A DNA stretch of 64,000 bases from Massilia sp. NR 4-1 (GCF_001191005.1 NZ_CP012201.1:2790001-2854000), one strand, 5' to 3'. Shown: positions 47,450 to 57,096, counted from the stretch's first letter. Numbers and translations are program-made. Notes: generated by a model from the sequence alone, not told the origin.

Positions 47450-48166
47450 ATGAGCCAGCCGGACATCCTGGTGGCGCAGACGCGCCTGACCCTGGAACGC
47501 ATCGTGCGCGACTTCTCGCCTGCTGTTTTCGCCTCCAGCCTGGCGGCCGAGGATATGGTGCTGACGGACCTGATCCTGAAGGCCCGGCTCCCGATCGGCA
47601 TCTTTTCGCTGGAAACGGGACGCTTGCATCCCGAAACCCTGGCGATGCTGGAACGCGTGAAGGAACAGTATGGCTATGAGATCGCGCTCTACCGCCCGCA
47701 GCCGGAAGGGGTGGACGCCTATGTCGCCGCGCACGGCCTGAATGGTTTTTACGACAGCGTGGAGCTGCGCCGCGAATGCTGCCGCATCCGCAAGGTGGAA
47801 CCACTGAGCCGCGCCCTGTTCGGCAACAAGGCCTGGGTCACGGGCCAGCGCCGCGCCCAGTCCAGCACCCGCTCCTCGCTGCTGGTGGAGGAGGACGATC
47901 CGGCCCACTTCATGACCAAATTTAACCCGCTGGCCGACTGGTCGGAGCAGGATATCTGGGACTATATCCGCGCCAATAATGTGCCGTACAATGACTTGCA
48001 CGACCAAGGCTATCCCTCCATCGGCTGCGCGCCCTGCACGCGCGCCATCCAGCCCGGAGAGGACGTACGCGCCGGTCGCTGGTGGTGGGAAAACCCGGAA
48101 TCGAAGGAATGCGGTTTGCATCTGGTCGATGGAAAACTGATTCGCATTAAATCCGTGGCGGCCTGA
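47450..48166 (+). CDS. cysH: Assimilatory adenylyl-sulfate (APS) reductase
   Basis: A 238-residue thiol-dependent reductase. Besides the PAPS/APS reductase fold (FASSLAAEDMVLTDL, FSLETGRLHPETL) it keeps the [4Fe-4S] ligands CC in RRECCRIRKVEP and CxxC in GCAPC, plus the catalytic Cys in KECGLH. The Fe-S pairs mark APS rather than PAPS reductases. It produces sulfite for CysI and uses APS from the downstream CysDN. Confidence 0.94.
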   Translation: MSQPDILVAQTRLTLERIVRDFSPAVFASSLAAEDMVLTDLILKARLPIGIFSLETGRLHPETLAMLERVKEQYGYEIALYRPQPEGVDAYVAAHGLNGFYDSVELRRECCRIRKVEPLSRALFGNKAWVTGQRRAQSSTRSSLLVEEDDPAHFMTKFNPLADWSEQDIWDYIRANNVPYNDLHDQGYPSIGCAPCTRAIQPGEDVRAGRWWWENPESKECGLHLVDGKLIRIKSVAA

Positions 48167-48202
48167 GTTTCAGCGCGCCACCCACACAAGAACAGGCTAT
48201 CA

Positions 48203-49144
48203 ATGAACGCTCTGCTTGACACCCCAATCCAAGGCCTTGGCGACGTGAACGCGCGCCACCTCGATGCGCTGGAATCGGAAGCCATCCACATCCTGCGCGA
48301 AGTGGCCGCCGAATGCAGCAATCCCGCCCTGCTGTTCTCGGGCGGGAAGGATTCCGTGGTGCTGCTGCGCCTTGCGGAAAAAGCTTTCCGTCCCGGCAAA
48401 TTCCCCTTCCCGCTGGTACATATCGATACCGGCCATAACTTCGCCGAAGTGATCGAGTTCCGCGACCGCCGCGTGGCCGAACTGGGCGAGCGCCTGATCG
48501 TCGGCTCGGTCGAGGATTCGATCAAGAAGGGCACGGTGCGCCTGCGTAATCCGCAGACCGATTCGCGCAACGCGGCGCAGGCGGTGACGCTGCTGGAAAC
48601 CATCGCCGAACATGGCTTCGACGCCTGCATCGGCGGCGCCCGCCGCGATGAAGAAAAGGCGCGCGCCAAGGAGCGCATCTTCTCCTTCCGCGACGAATTC
48701 GGCCAGTGGGACCCGAAGGCGCAGCGCCCGGAACTGTGGGACCTGTATAACACCCGCGTCCATCCCGGCGAGAATATGCGCGTCTTCCCGATTTCGAACT
48801 GGACCGAACTCGATGTGTGGCAGTACATCGCGCGCGAAAAACTGGCCCTGCCTTCGATCTACTTTGCGCACGAGCGCCAGGTCATTCCGCGCAACGGCCT
48901 GCTGGTGCCGCTGACCGATCTGACCCCGGCGCGCGACGGCGAGACGGTGGAAAGCCAGGTGGTGCGCTTCCGCACGGTGGGCGATATTTCCTGCACCTGC
49001 CCGGTATCGTCGGACGCGGCCACGGTGGAAGCGATCATCGCCGAAACCGCCGTCACCCAGATCACCGAACGCGGCGCCACCCGCATGGACGACCAGACTT
49101 CCGAAGCCTCGATGGAAAAACGCAAGAAAGCAGGATACTTCTGA
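48203..49144 (+). CDS. cysD: Sulfate adenylyltransferase subunit 2
   Basis: A 313-residue ATP pyrophosphatase-fold subunit that forms APS from sulfate and ATP. The PP-loop is LFSGGKDSVVLL, and HIDTGHNFAEVIEFRD, GGARRDEEKARAKER and the C-terminal GRMDD-like RMDDQTSEASMEKRKKAGYF are typical. It overlaps cysN by one base. Confidence 0.96.
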   Translation: MNALLDTPIQGLGDVNARHLDALESEAIHILREVAAECSNPALLFSGGKDSVVLLRLAEKAFRPGKFPFPLVHIDTGHNFAEVIEFRDRRVAELGERLIVGSVEDSIKKGTVRLRNPQTDSRNAAQAVTLLETIAEHGFDACIGGARRDEEKARAKERIFSFRDEFGQWDPKAQRPELWDLYNTRVHPGENMRVFPISNWTELDVWQYIAREKLALPSIYFAHERQVIPRNGLLVPLTDLTPARDGETVESQVVRFRTVGDISCTCPVSSDAATVEAIIAETAVTQITERGATRMDDQTSEASMEKRKKAGYF

Positions 49145-50451
49145 TGAACGCATTGAACGAGAACCTGTCCGAGCGTGGCCTGCTGCGCTTCATCACCGCC
49201 GGCTCGGTGGACGACGGCAAGAGCACCCTGATCGGCCGCCTGCTGTACGACAGCAAGGGCATCTTCGCCGACCAACTGGCCGCCGTCTCGCGCGCCAAGC
49301 ATAAGCGCACCGTGGGCGACACCATCGACCTCTCGCTGCTGACCGATGGCCTGGAAGCGGAACGGGAACAGGGCATCACCATCGACGTGGCCTACCGCTA
49401 CTTCGCCACGCCCAAGCGCAAATTCATCATCGCCGATACGCCGGGCCATGAGCAATACACGCGCAATATGGTGACGGGCGCTTCCACCGCCGATGCCGTC
49501 ATCATCCTGGTCGACGTGTCGAAAGTGAAGCTGCGCGAGGATGGCGGCGTCGATCTGCTGATCCAGACCAAGCGCCATTCGACCATCGCCCATCTGCTGC
49601 AGATCGAGCATGTGGTGGTGGCGGTCAACAAGATGGACCTGGTGAACTACGACCAGGCGATTTACCAGCGCATCGTCAAGGCTTACCAGGAATTCGCCCA
49701 GACCCTGGGCCTGAAGGACGTGACCACCATCCCGCTGTCGGCCCTGACCGGCGACAATGTGGTCGATGCCAGCGACAAGATGAACTGGTACAAAGGCCCG
49801 ACCCTGATCGAGCTGCTGGAATCGCTGTCGGTGTACGACGAGTCGCACAACGCGCCCTTCCGCTTCCCGGTGCAACTGGTGGCGCGCCACAACGGCCACG
49901 AAGCAAACGACTTCCGCGGCTATATGGGCCGCATCGAATCGGGCCGCGTGGCCGTTGGCGACAAGCTGGTGGTGCAGCCTTCGGGCCAGAGCGCAACCGT
50001 GAAAGACATCCTGACGCTGGAAGGCTCGCACCAATCAGCGACCGCCGGCCAGTCGATCACGCTGCTGCTGGAGGAATATCTGGACGTGTCGCGCGGCGAT
50101 CTGCTGGCGTCGAGCACCCAGCCGGCCACGCTGCTGAAACAAGTCAGCGCCGACGTCTGCTGGCTGTCGGAGGATGCGCTGGACCTGCGCCGCAAATACT
50201 GGATCAAGCACGGCACCAAGCAGACAGCGGCCAAGATCGCCAAAATCGATTCTATCCTTGACATCAACACCCAGCAGCGGCACGATGCGGATGCCCTGAA
50301 ACTCAACGATGTGGCGCGCATCGCGCTGACCGTGCAGCAGCCGCTGGCGGCCGACGCGTATGCCGACATCCGCGCCACCGGGGCCTTCATCCTGATCGAT
50401 GAAGTGACGCACCAGACGGTCGCCGCCGGCATGATACGCCTCGGCGAATAA
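49144..50451 (+). CDS. cysN: Sulfate adenylyltransferase subunit 1, GTPase
   Basis: A 435-residue EF-Tu-like GTPase that drives APS formation by CysD. G1 GSVDDGKSTLIGRLL, G3 DTPGHEQYTRNM and G4 NKMDL are intact, followed by two beta-barrel domains. There is no C-terminal APS kinase fusion, in agreement with direct APS reduction by the neighbouring CysH. Confidence 0.96.
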   Translation: MNALNENLSERGLLRFITAGSVDDGKSTLIGRLLYDSKGIFADQLAAVSRAKHKRTVGDTIDLSLLTDGLEAEREQGITIDVAYRYFATPKRKFIIADTPGHEQYTRNMVTGASTADAVIILVDVSKVKLREDGGVDLLIQTKRHSTIAHLLQIEHVVVAVNKMDLVNYDQAIYQRIVKAYQEFAQTLGLKDVTTIPLSALTGDNVVDASDKMNWYKGPTLIELLESLSVYDESHNAPFRFPVQLVARHNGHEANDFRGYMGRIESGRVAVGDKLVVQPSGQSATVKDILTLEGSHQSATAGQSITLLLEEYLDVSRGDLLASSTQPATLLKQVSADVCWLSEDALDLRRKYWIKHGTKQTAAKIAKIDSILDINTQQRHDADALKLNDVARIALTVQQPLAADAYADIRATGAFILIDEVTHQTVAAGMIRLGE

Positions 50452-50483
50452 TAAGAAACAGCAGGGCCAGCAAGGAAAGCTTC

Positions 50484-51248
50484 ATGCCAGCATTCGGGAA
50501 AGTGTATTTGATCGGCGCCGGTCCCGGCGCCCAGGATTTGATTACCCTGCGCGGTGCGCGCTTGCTGGCCGAAGCCGAAGTCGTTCTGTACGATGCGCTG
50601 GTGATGGACGAGATGCTGGAGCTGTGCCCGCAGGCGGTGAAGATCTCGGTCGGCAAGCGCTGCGGCCAGCGCTCGGCGGCGCAGAACTTCATCAACAAGC
50701 AGCTGGTCGATTGTGCCGCCAAATACGGCATGGTGGTGCGTCTGAAGGGCGGCGACCCCATGCTGTTCGGGCGCGCCGACGAGGAATTGAGCGCACTCGA
50801 AGCCGAGGGCATCGAAGTCGAAGTCGTCCCTGGCATCACCACGGCAGTGGCGGCAGCGGCAGCCAGCAAGCAGCCGCTGACCAAGCGCGGCGTGGCACGC
50901 AGCGTGGCCTTCTTCACCTCCAGTACCGCGCCAGGGCATCCTGAAGACGTCGCGATTCCGTCCACCGATACCCTGGTACAGTATATGGGTGGGCGCGAAG
51001 CCATTGCCACCGCCCAGCGCCTGCTGGACCAGGGCCGCCGGCCCGATACGCCGGTGGTGGTGATCGAAAACGTCAGCCGCCCCGACCAGCGCATCGGCCG
51101 CATCACCCTGGCCGACTTGGCACATGGACTGGACGGCGCCCAAGGGCCGGTGCTGGTCATGCTGGGCGAGGCCATGAAAACCCGCGTGCACCAGCCCGGC
51201 CTGGGCGAAACGCCAGCGGCCGCCCTGTCCGCGGCCCGTCAAGCCTGA
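50484..51248 (+). CDS. cobA: Uroporphyrinogen-III C-methyltransferase
   Basis: A 254-residue SUMT that doubly methylates uroporphyrinogen III to precorrin-2, the route to siroheme for CysI. It has the SAM-binding YLIGAGPGAQDLITLRGARLL, the VRLKGGDPMLFGRADEE motif and VVPGITTAVAAAA. It is the single-domain form, not the fused CysG, so oxidation and chelation need other proteins; a CbiX-type chelatase lies 1.6 kb downstream. Confidence 0.95.
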   Translation: MPAFGKVYLIGAGPGAQDLITLRGARLLAEAEVVLYDALVMDEMLELCPQAVKISVGKRCGQRSAAQNFINKQLVDCAAKYGMVVRLKGGDPMLFGRADEELSALEAEGIEVEVVPGITTAVAAAAASKQPLTKRGVARSVAFFTSSTAPGHPEDVAIPSTDTLVQYMGGREAIATAQRLLDQGRRPDTPVVVIENVSRPDQRIGRITLADLAHGLDGAQGPVLVMLGEAMKTRVHQPGLGETPAAALSAARQA

Positions 51249-51320
51249 GGCAGCGCCGCTTTTAGCGCCTCGCCGGCGGCGCAGGCGCTAAAATACCGCC
51301 TTTGCAATTGCGGAGGTTTT

Positions 51321-52058
51321 ATGTCACAAGCACACGAGATTCTGGAGCGCGCGCGCAATGCGCGGCTGGCGGGTAAGTTTGAAGATGCCCTGCGCGACCA
51401 TCTCTGGTTCCACGAAAACGCCCTGGAAACCGATCCGTCGCTGAACGGAGTGCGCCTGTCCTTCGCCCTGCGCGACTGGATTTACCTGGGCGAACAATTC
51501 CCGCTGGCACGCCGCGCCCTGCAAGGCTTGCGCGACCGCGACACCGCGCGCCTGCTGAACGGCGACGCCACACTGGCACGCTTCCAGGACATCAGCGCCA
51601 TCAACGGCGCACTGGGCGAGGAACGCGCCACCCATGACCTGTTCACGCAGATCGACGCCCAATTGCCCGACCTGGCGCGCCAATGCGCCGACCTTGCCCT
51701 GCCCGCCCTCGTGGCCTGCGAGGACTTTGCGCTGGCGCGCCGCTATCTGCCGCAGCCGGTGGAGCGCATCGGCGCCATGGCCGCGCGCCTGAACAATTTC
51801 GCCGCAGAGCTGGCGAGCAGCGGCAAGACCTCATCCGCGCCCGCGCTGCTGGCCTATGTGCTCAACTATGCCAAGGAAGTGCGCCTGATCCTGGAAGTGC
51901 TGCGCCGCCAAGGCGAAGACGAGGAAGTCGAACAAGCCGGCGCCGCCGCACTGGAACAGCTGAAATCGGACGCGCTGCGCGACGCCGTGCAGCGCGAATT
52001 CGAACAGCCCGGCGCCACCATCGCCGCCATGCTGGCGCAAAGCCGCAGCAAGGAGTAA
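51321..52058 (+). CDS. Hypothetical helical protein, first of a tandem paralogous pair
   Basis: A 245-residue soluble protein, nearly all helical with a TPR-like rhythm (ILERARNARLAGKFEDALRDHLWFHENAL; FALRDWIYLGEQFPLARRALQGLRDRD). No catalytic motif. It shares the order of segments with the next gene: a load-like first repeat, a W(I/K)xLG segment, EERATHDLF matching DERATYELF, and a REFEQPGA matching REFAAPGS near the end. It has a GGAG site 5-8 bp before the ATG. Function unknown. Confidence 0.75.
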   Translation: MSQAHEILERARNARLAGKFEDALRDHLWFHENALETDPSLNGVRLSFALRDWIYLGEQFPLARRALQGLRDRDTARLLNGDATLARFQDISAINGALGEERATHDLFTQIDAQLPDLARQCADLALPALVACEDFALARRYLPQPVERIGAMAARLNNFAAELASSGKTSSAPALLAYVLNYAKEVRLILEVLRRQGEDEEVEQAGAAALEQLKSDALRDAVQREFEQPGATIAAMLAQSRSKE

Positions 52059-52062
52059 GCCC

Positions 52063-52836
52063 ATGGACGAGCTGCGGGAAATTTACCAGGATGCGCTGGA
52101 AGCGCAGGAAGCCGGCGACCATGCCGAGGCGCTGCGCCTGCACCAGCACTTCTACGACTACGCCGCCAAACAGGAGCGCAATCTGCACCGCTTCGGCCGC
52201 TATGCCCTGCATCACTGGAAGGAACTGGGCGACGTCTATCCGCCGGCGCTGGCCGCCCTGCAAGCCCTGCGCGAGCGCGAAGCCGCCCTGCTGCTGGACG
52301 GCGAAACCATGGTGGCGATCGCCGACGGCAGCAGCGAGCCACGCTTCCCCGTCATCGTCGACATCAATCATCTGCTGGAGGATGAGCGCGCGACCTATGA
52401 GCTGTTCCAGCAATTCCAGGCCAAGCTGCCGGAACAGGCGGCCCAGTCCTTCCGCTATGCGGCCGGCGCCATTGTGGCCTGCGGCGACTTCCAGCTGGCC
52501 AGCGGCTATCTGCCGGAGCCGATGGCTGCCATCGAAGAGGAAGCCGAATACCTGAACCGCCTGTTCAGGGAGATGACAGCCGACACCAGCGCCCCATCCG
52601 TCATGCGCCTGATGGCCGATACCCTGAACTACGCCGATACCACCCTGCTGCAATGGCAGGTGTTGACCGGCTTGGGCAAGGAAGAGAAAGCGCGTGAATA
52701 CGCCGAAAAGGCCGAGGCACTGCTGGAACGCCCTAGCCTGCGCCAAGCCATCCGTCGTGAATTCGCCGCGCCGGGCAGCCTGCTGGCGGAATCGGTGCAG
52801 CGCCAGGAAGCATTCTGGCTGCGGGACGAGACTTAA
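52063..52836 (+). CDS. Hypothetical helical protein, second of a tandem paralogous pair
   Basis: A 257-residue protein starting 4 bp after the first copy and related to it (EALRLHQHFYDYAAK, HHWKELGDVYPPALAALQALRERE, DERATYELFQQF, REFAAPGSLLAESV). It is acidic and helical with no recognised domain. Its 3' end overlaps the convergent chelatase gene by 4 bp. The pair sits between cobA and cbiX, but no sequence feature ties it to siroheme. Confidence 0.75.
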   Translation: MDELREIYQDALEAQEAGDHAEALRLHQHFYDYAAKQERNLHRFGRYALHHWKELGDVYPPALAALQALREREAALLLDGETMVAIADGSSEPRFPVIVDINHLLEDERATYELFQQFQAKLPEQAAQSFRYAAGAIVACGDFQLASGYLPEPMAAIEEEAEYLNRLFREMTADTSAPSVMRLMADTLNYADTTLLQWQVLTGLGKEEKAREYAEKAEALLERPSLRQAIRREFAAPGSLLAESVQRQEAFWLRDET

Positions 52837-53234
52837 ACCCCGCCTTTGGGCGCTGCGCTTGCGGCGCCCAGCGCGCCGACGCAGTAGTCGGTCATGGCGC
52901 GCAACACATCGGGGTCTTCGCCGACGGCGCCGACGGCGTCAATACGCAGGGCCGGGTAGCTGGCGCGCAGTTCATCGAGCATCAGCGGCAGGTCGCGCAG
53001 CACATGGCCGCCCTGCCCCAGAAACACCGGCACCACCGTCACTTCTTCGATGCCAGCAGCGGCCAGCGCCGCCACCTGTGCGGGCAGGCTCGGTTCCATC
53101 AATTCCAGGAAAGCCAGCGACACATCGGCGTCGGGCAGGCGCGCCTGCGTCAGTTCGCGCAGGCTCTCAAAGGGCGCGGCCCAGCTGGCGGCGCGCGCCC
53201 CATGCGCAAACAGGATCAGTGCACGCTGGCCCAT
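52833..53234 (-). CDS. CbiX/SirB-type tetrapyrrole chelatase
   Basis: A 133-residue single-domain chelatase. The two metal-site histidines are visible in FAHGARAASW and GQGGHVLRDLP. Short CbiX/SirB proteins insert Co or Fe into sirohydrochlorin; given the cys cluster, Fe for siroheme is likely. It begins one base after the lptG stop region on the minus strand, downstream of lptF-lptG. Confidence 0.85.
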   Translation of the reverse strand: MGQRALILFAHGARAASWAAPFESLRELTQARLPDADVSLAFLELMEPSLPAQVAALAAAGIEEVTVVPVFLGQGGHVLRDLPLMLDELRASYPALRIDAVGAVGEDPDVLRAMTDYCVGALGAASAAPKGGV

Positions 53235-53235
53235 C

Positions 53236-54402
53236 TCAGTGCCGCTCCACCCACCACAGGGCGCCCAGCGCCAGCATCAGGAAGATCAGGCTTGGCATGA
53301 TGGCTGTGACCACGGCCGGCCAGGTGGACAGCATACCCAGATGCGAGAACAAGGTATTCACCAGCAGATAGCCGACGCCGATCATGATGCCGATGAAAAT
53401 CTTCAGGCTGACGCCGCCGCTACGCGTGTGCAGATAGGCGAACGGCAGGGCCAGGGCCATCAGCACGAAGATGGCCAGCGGGTCGAACAGCTTCTTCCAG
53501 AAGGCGATCTTGAAGCGCTCGGTGCCCTGCTTGTTCTCCTGCAGGTGGCGGGTATACACGCGCAGCTCATTGGCCGACATGCGCTCCGGATCGGAAGCCG
53601 ACACCGACAGAATCTTGGGCGTGATCTCCGATACCAGATCCTTGGTCGGGTGGGTCTGGATGGCGATGGCGCTGCTCTCCTGGCCGAAGTGGTTGGCGCG
53701 CGTGGCTTCCGCGCCGGCCGCCAGCACCGCGTTGCTGAAATGGTTTTCCGTCACGCCGAACAGGCGCCATACATTATCGCCCTGGAAGGTGCCGGTCTTG
53801 GCCTGGGTGATCGAGCGCAGGCGGAAGCTGTTATCGAATTCGTAAAGCTTGACGCCCACCAGCTGCCCATCCGGCAAGACCTCCTTCACATTGAAGAAGC
53901 GCGTGCCTTGCACGGCGCCGCTCATGCCATCGCTCTTGATCACGTCCTTGGTCCACAGGCCGGAGCGGAATTCGGCCGACACCGTGGCGCCGCGCCCCGT
54001 CAGGCGCACTTTCTCGGCCAGCGGCCCGGTGCGCGGCGTGATCACTTCGCCGAAGATGAAGGTGACGATGACCAGGCCGATACCGATGCGGAACAGCATC
54101 CAGCCCGCCATGCGGGTCGACATGCTGGAAGCGCGCATGATGGTGAATTCCGAGGTCGAGGCAAATTGCGCCATCGTGTAGATGGTGCCGATCAGGGCCG
54201 CCACCGGCATCACCTTGTACACATTGCTCGGCAACATAAGCAGGGTATACAGCATGGCGTGCTGCAGGTCATAGCCGTTCTTGCCGACCGAGGCCAGCTC
54301 GCCGCTGAGGTCCATGAAGGCCTGCAGGCCGAGGAAGGCCAGCAGCACGAAGGCCACGGCCTTGACGATGGAAACGGCGAAATAGCGTTGCAGGATACTC
54401 AT
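53236..54402 (-). CDS. lptG: LPS export ABC transporter permease LptG
   Basis: A 388-residue inner-membrane permease of the LptB2FG complex that extracts LPS from the membrane. Six TM segments flank a periplasmic beta-jellyroll domain. N-terminal LQRYFAVSIVKAVAFVLLAFLGLQAFMDL and the C-terminal FDPLAIFVLMALALPFAYLHTRSGGVSLKIF are family-typical. The ATG at 54402 overlaps the lptF stop by 4 bp. Confidence 0.95.
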   Translation of the reverse strand: MSILQRYFAVSIVKAVAFVLLAFLGLQAFMDLSGELASVGKNGYDLQHAMLYTLLMLPSNVYKVMPVAALIGTIYTMAQFASTSEFTIMRASSMSTRMAGWMLFRIGIGLVIVTFIFGEVITPRTGPLAEKVRLTGRGATVSAEFRSGLWTKDVIKSDGMSGAVQGTRFFNVKEVLPDGQLVGVKLYEFDNSFRLRSITQAKTGTFQGDNVWRLFGVTENHFSNAVLAAGAEATRANHFGQESSAIAIQTHPTKDLVSEITPKILSVSASDPERMSANELRVYTRHLQENKQGTERFKIAFWKKLFDPLAIFVLMALALPFAYLHTRSGGVSLKIFIGIMIGVGYLLVNTLFSHLGMLSTWPAVVTAIMPSLIFLMLALGALWWVERH

Positions 54403-55526
54403 GGGGATACGGCTTTCTTGCTGCCGCCGCGCTTGAGCGCGGCCATCAGGGCCAGCGGGTGGTAGCGGTGGTTCACGTTCAGGCGCCAGGCAAACAAGGC
54501 CAGCACGGCCAGCGCCGCGGCCAGGTGCAGCGGCCACCAGGAGACGGCGAACGGCAGGCGGCCTTGCTTGACGCTGGCCTCCAGCACCTTGCTGATATTG
54601 TTATAGGCGAAGAAGATCAGCACCGCGATAATCAGGTTGGTCGAACTGCCCGCGCGCGGATTGACGAAGCCCAGCGGAATCGCCAGCAGCAGCAGGATCA
54701 GGCAGGTGATCGGCGCGCCGATGCGGTACAGCAGCTCGCCGCGCGTGGCATTGGTCGGGTTTTGCAGCAACTCTTTGGTGGTCATGGCCGCCTCCAGCGG
54801 CGCATCCATTTCCTGCGACTGCTGCGCCACGCGCATGCTGTAGCGCTCGAATTCCATGGTCTGGAAATCGGCCTGGCCCGGCGTGCCCTGGTAGCGGCGG
54901 CCGTTTTTCAGCACCAGATAGCTGGAACCATCGGGCGTGGTGCTGATGACGCCTTCCTTGGCCACCACCACCGACGTGCCGCGCGCATCGACCGAATTGA
55001 CGAAAACATTCTGCACCACCGCGCTTTTGCCGGCCACCGCCTCCACGAAGAAAATGCGGTTGCTGGACGAGGATTCCTTGAATTGGCCGGGCGCGACCTT
55101 TTGCAAATCCTCGCGTTTGTTAAAGCGCTCGATATATTCGCTGCTTTTTTGCTTGGCCCAGGGCGTGGCAAAGAAACTCAGGGCGCCGGTCAATATAATC
55201 AGGGGCAGGCCGAAAGTCAGCACCGGACGAATCCATTTTGCTAAACTCTGGCCCGACGCAAACCAGACCACCATCTCGGAATCGCGATAAGTGCGCGTAA
55301 CGACCATCAGCACAGAAATAAAACTGGTGAGGATGAGGACAGTTGGCAGATAATTCAGGGCTGCGAACGCGATGAGCGCGACCACATCGGTCGATGCTAC
55401 CTTGCCGCCCGCGGCTTTGCCGAGAATGGAGATCAGGGTCCACGTCACGAGGATGGAAAACAGCACCGTGAAAGTAGCCCCTGCGGAACTGGCCAGCTCG
55501 CGTTTAAGGGCGCGTTGGAAAATCAT
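54399..55526 (-). CDS. lptF: LPS export ABC transporter permease LptF
   Basis: A 375-residue partner of LptG. MIFQRALKRELASSAGATFTVLF starts TM1, and RVAQQSQEMDAPLEAAMTTKELL and GELLYRIGAPITCLILLLLAIPLGFVNPRAGSS lead to the C-terminal TM bundle. The promoter must lie in the 71-bp gap shared with the divergent pepA. Confidence 0.95.
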   Translation of the reverse strand: MIFQRALKRELASSAGATFTVLFSILVTWTLISILGKAAGGKVASTDVVALIAFAALNYLPTVLILTSFISVLMVVTRTYRDSEMVVWFASGQSLAKWIRPVLTFGLPLIILTGALSFFATPWAKQKSSEYIERFNKREDLQKVAPGQFKESSSSNRIFFVEAVAGKSAVVQNVFVNSVDARGTSVVVAKEGVISTTPDGSSYLVLKNGRRYQGTPGQADFQTMEFERYSMRVAQQSQEMDAPLEAAMTTKELLQNPTNATRGELLYRIGAPITCLILLLLAIPLGFVNPRAGSSTNLIIAVLIFFAYNNISKVLEASVKQGRLPFAVSWWPLHLAAALAVLALFAWRLNVNHRYHPLALMAALKRGGSKKAVSP

Positions 55527-55597
55527 TCGACGTTTATAATCCGATCAACAGGTTTAAGTAAGACCAGCAATACCAGCACACAATACGGAGAAATCTA

Positions 55598-57091
55598 ATG
55601 GACTTTAGCATAAAAGCTTTTGACGCAAAAAACACCATCTCGTCGGCCAAAACCGGCTGCGTAGCCGTCGCGGTTTTCGAAAACAAGAAGCTGTCCGAGG
55701 CCGCCAAAGCCCTGGACGGCGCCGGTGAAATCACGGCTGCGCTGAAGTCCGGCGACATCTCCGGTAAAGCCGGCACCACCCTGCTGCTGCGCGGCCTGAA
55801 GGGCGCGGCGGCCGAGCGCGTGCTGCTGGTTGGCCTGGGCGCTGACGAAGCTTTCGGCGAAAAGAGCTTCAACTCCGCAGTGCAAGCCACCATCAAGGCC
55901 TTCTCGACCCTGGGCACGGCGGACGCCATTATCGCATTACCACTGACCGAAGTGAAAGAGCGCGACGTGAACTGGAGCGTGCGCGCCGTGGTGCAAGCTG
56001 GCCGCGAAAGCATCTACCGCACCGACAGCCAGAAATCGAAGAAAGATCCGGCGCCAGCCGGCGTCAAGAAAATCGCCCTGGCCCTGCCGAACAATGCCGC
56101 CACCAAGCTGGCCCTGTCGCAAGCCATCGCCATCGCCAACGGCATGGAGCTGACCAAGGACCTGGGCAACCTGCCGGCCAACGTCTGCACCCCGACCTAC
56201 CTGGCCGACACCGCCAAGAAGCTGGCCAAGGAATTCAAGTTCGAAGTCGAAATCCTGGAACGCAAGCAGATGGAAGCGCTGAAAATGGGCAGCTTCCTGT
56301 CCGTGACCAATGGCAGCGAGCAGGCGCCCAAGTTCATCGTGCTGAAGCACATGGGCGGCAAGGCCAAGGACGCGCCGGTGGTGCTGGTCGGTAAAGGCAT
56401 CACCTTCGACACCGGCGGCATCTCGATCAAGGCCGGCCCTGGCATGGACGAGATGAAATACGATATGTGCGGCGCCGGCTCCGTGCTGGGCACCTTCCGC
56501 GCCATCGGCGAAATGGGCCTGAAGCTGAACGTGATCGGCATCGTGGCCGCTTGCGAAAACATGCCTTCCGGCCGCGCCACCAAGCCGGGCGACATCGTCA
56601 CCTCGATGAACGGCCTGACCATCGAAGTCCTGAACACCGACGCCGAAGGCCGCCTGATCCTGTGCGACGCCCTGACCTATGCCGAGCGCTTCAAGCCAGC
56701 CGCCGTGGTCAACGTGGCAACCTTGACCGGCGCCTGCGTGGTCGCCCTGGGCCACCACAACAGCGGCCTGTTCACCCGCCACGACGAAGCCCACGACAAG
56801 CTGGCCGCCGAACTGCTGGCCGCCGGCAAAGCCACCAGCGACACCGCATGGCGCATGCCGATCGAAGAAGCCTATAACGATCAGCTGAAGTCCAACTTCG
56901 CCGATCTGGCCAATATCGGCACGCCGGGCGGCATGTCGATCACGGCCGCGGCCTTCCTGGAAAACTTCACCCGCAAGTACACCTGGGCCCACCTGGACAT
57001 CGCCGGCACCGCCTGGAAATCGGGCGCCGCCAAAGGCGCGACCGGCCGTCCGGTTCCGCTGCTGAGCACCTTCCTGCTCAACCGCGCATAA
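55598..57091 (+). CDS. pepA: Leucyl aminopeptidase
   Basis: A 497-residue M17 zinc/manganese aminopeptidase. The N-terminal macro-like domain (1-165) is followed by the catalytic domain with VGKGITFDTGG, the metal/catalytic motif NTDAEGRLILCDAL and the conserved GRATKPGD. PepA cleaves N-terminal residues and in some bacteria also binds DNA at carAB or cer sites. A GGAG lies 7 bp before the ATG. Confidence 0.96.
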   Translation: MDFSIKAFDAKNTISSAKTGCVAVAVFENKKLSEAAKALDGAGEITAALKSGDISGKAGTTLLLRGLKGAAAERVLLVGLGADEAFGEKSFNSAVQATIKAFSTLGTADAIIALPLTEVKERDVNWSVRAVVQAGRESIYRTDSQKSKKDPAPAGVKKIALALPNNAATKLALSQAIAIANGMELTKDLGNLPANVCTPTYLADTAKKLAKEFKFEVEILERKQMEALKMGSFLSVTNGSEQAPKFIVLKHMGGKAKDAPVVLVGKGITFDTGGISIKAGPGMDEMKYDMCGAGSVLGTFRAIGEMGLKLNVIGIVAACENMPSGRATKPGDIVTSMNGLTIEVLNTDAEGRLILCDALTYAERFKPAAVVNVATLTGACVVALGHHNSGLFTRHDEAHDKLAAELLAAGKATSDTAWRMPIEEAYNDQLKSNFADLANIGTPGGMSITAAAFLENFTRKYTWAHLDIAGTAWKSGAAKGATGRPVPLLSTFLLNRA

Positions 57092-57096
57092 AGCAA

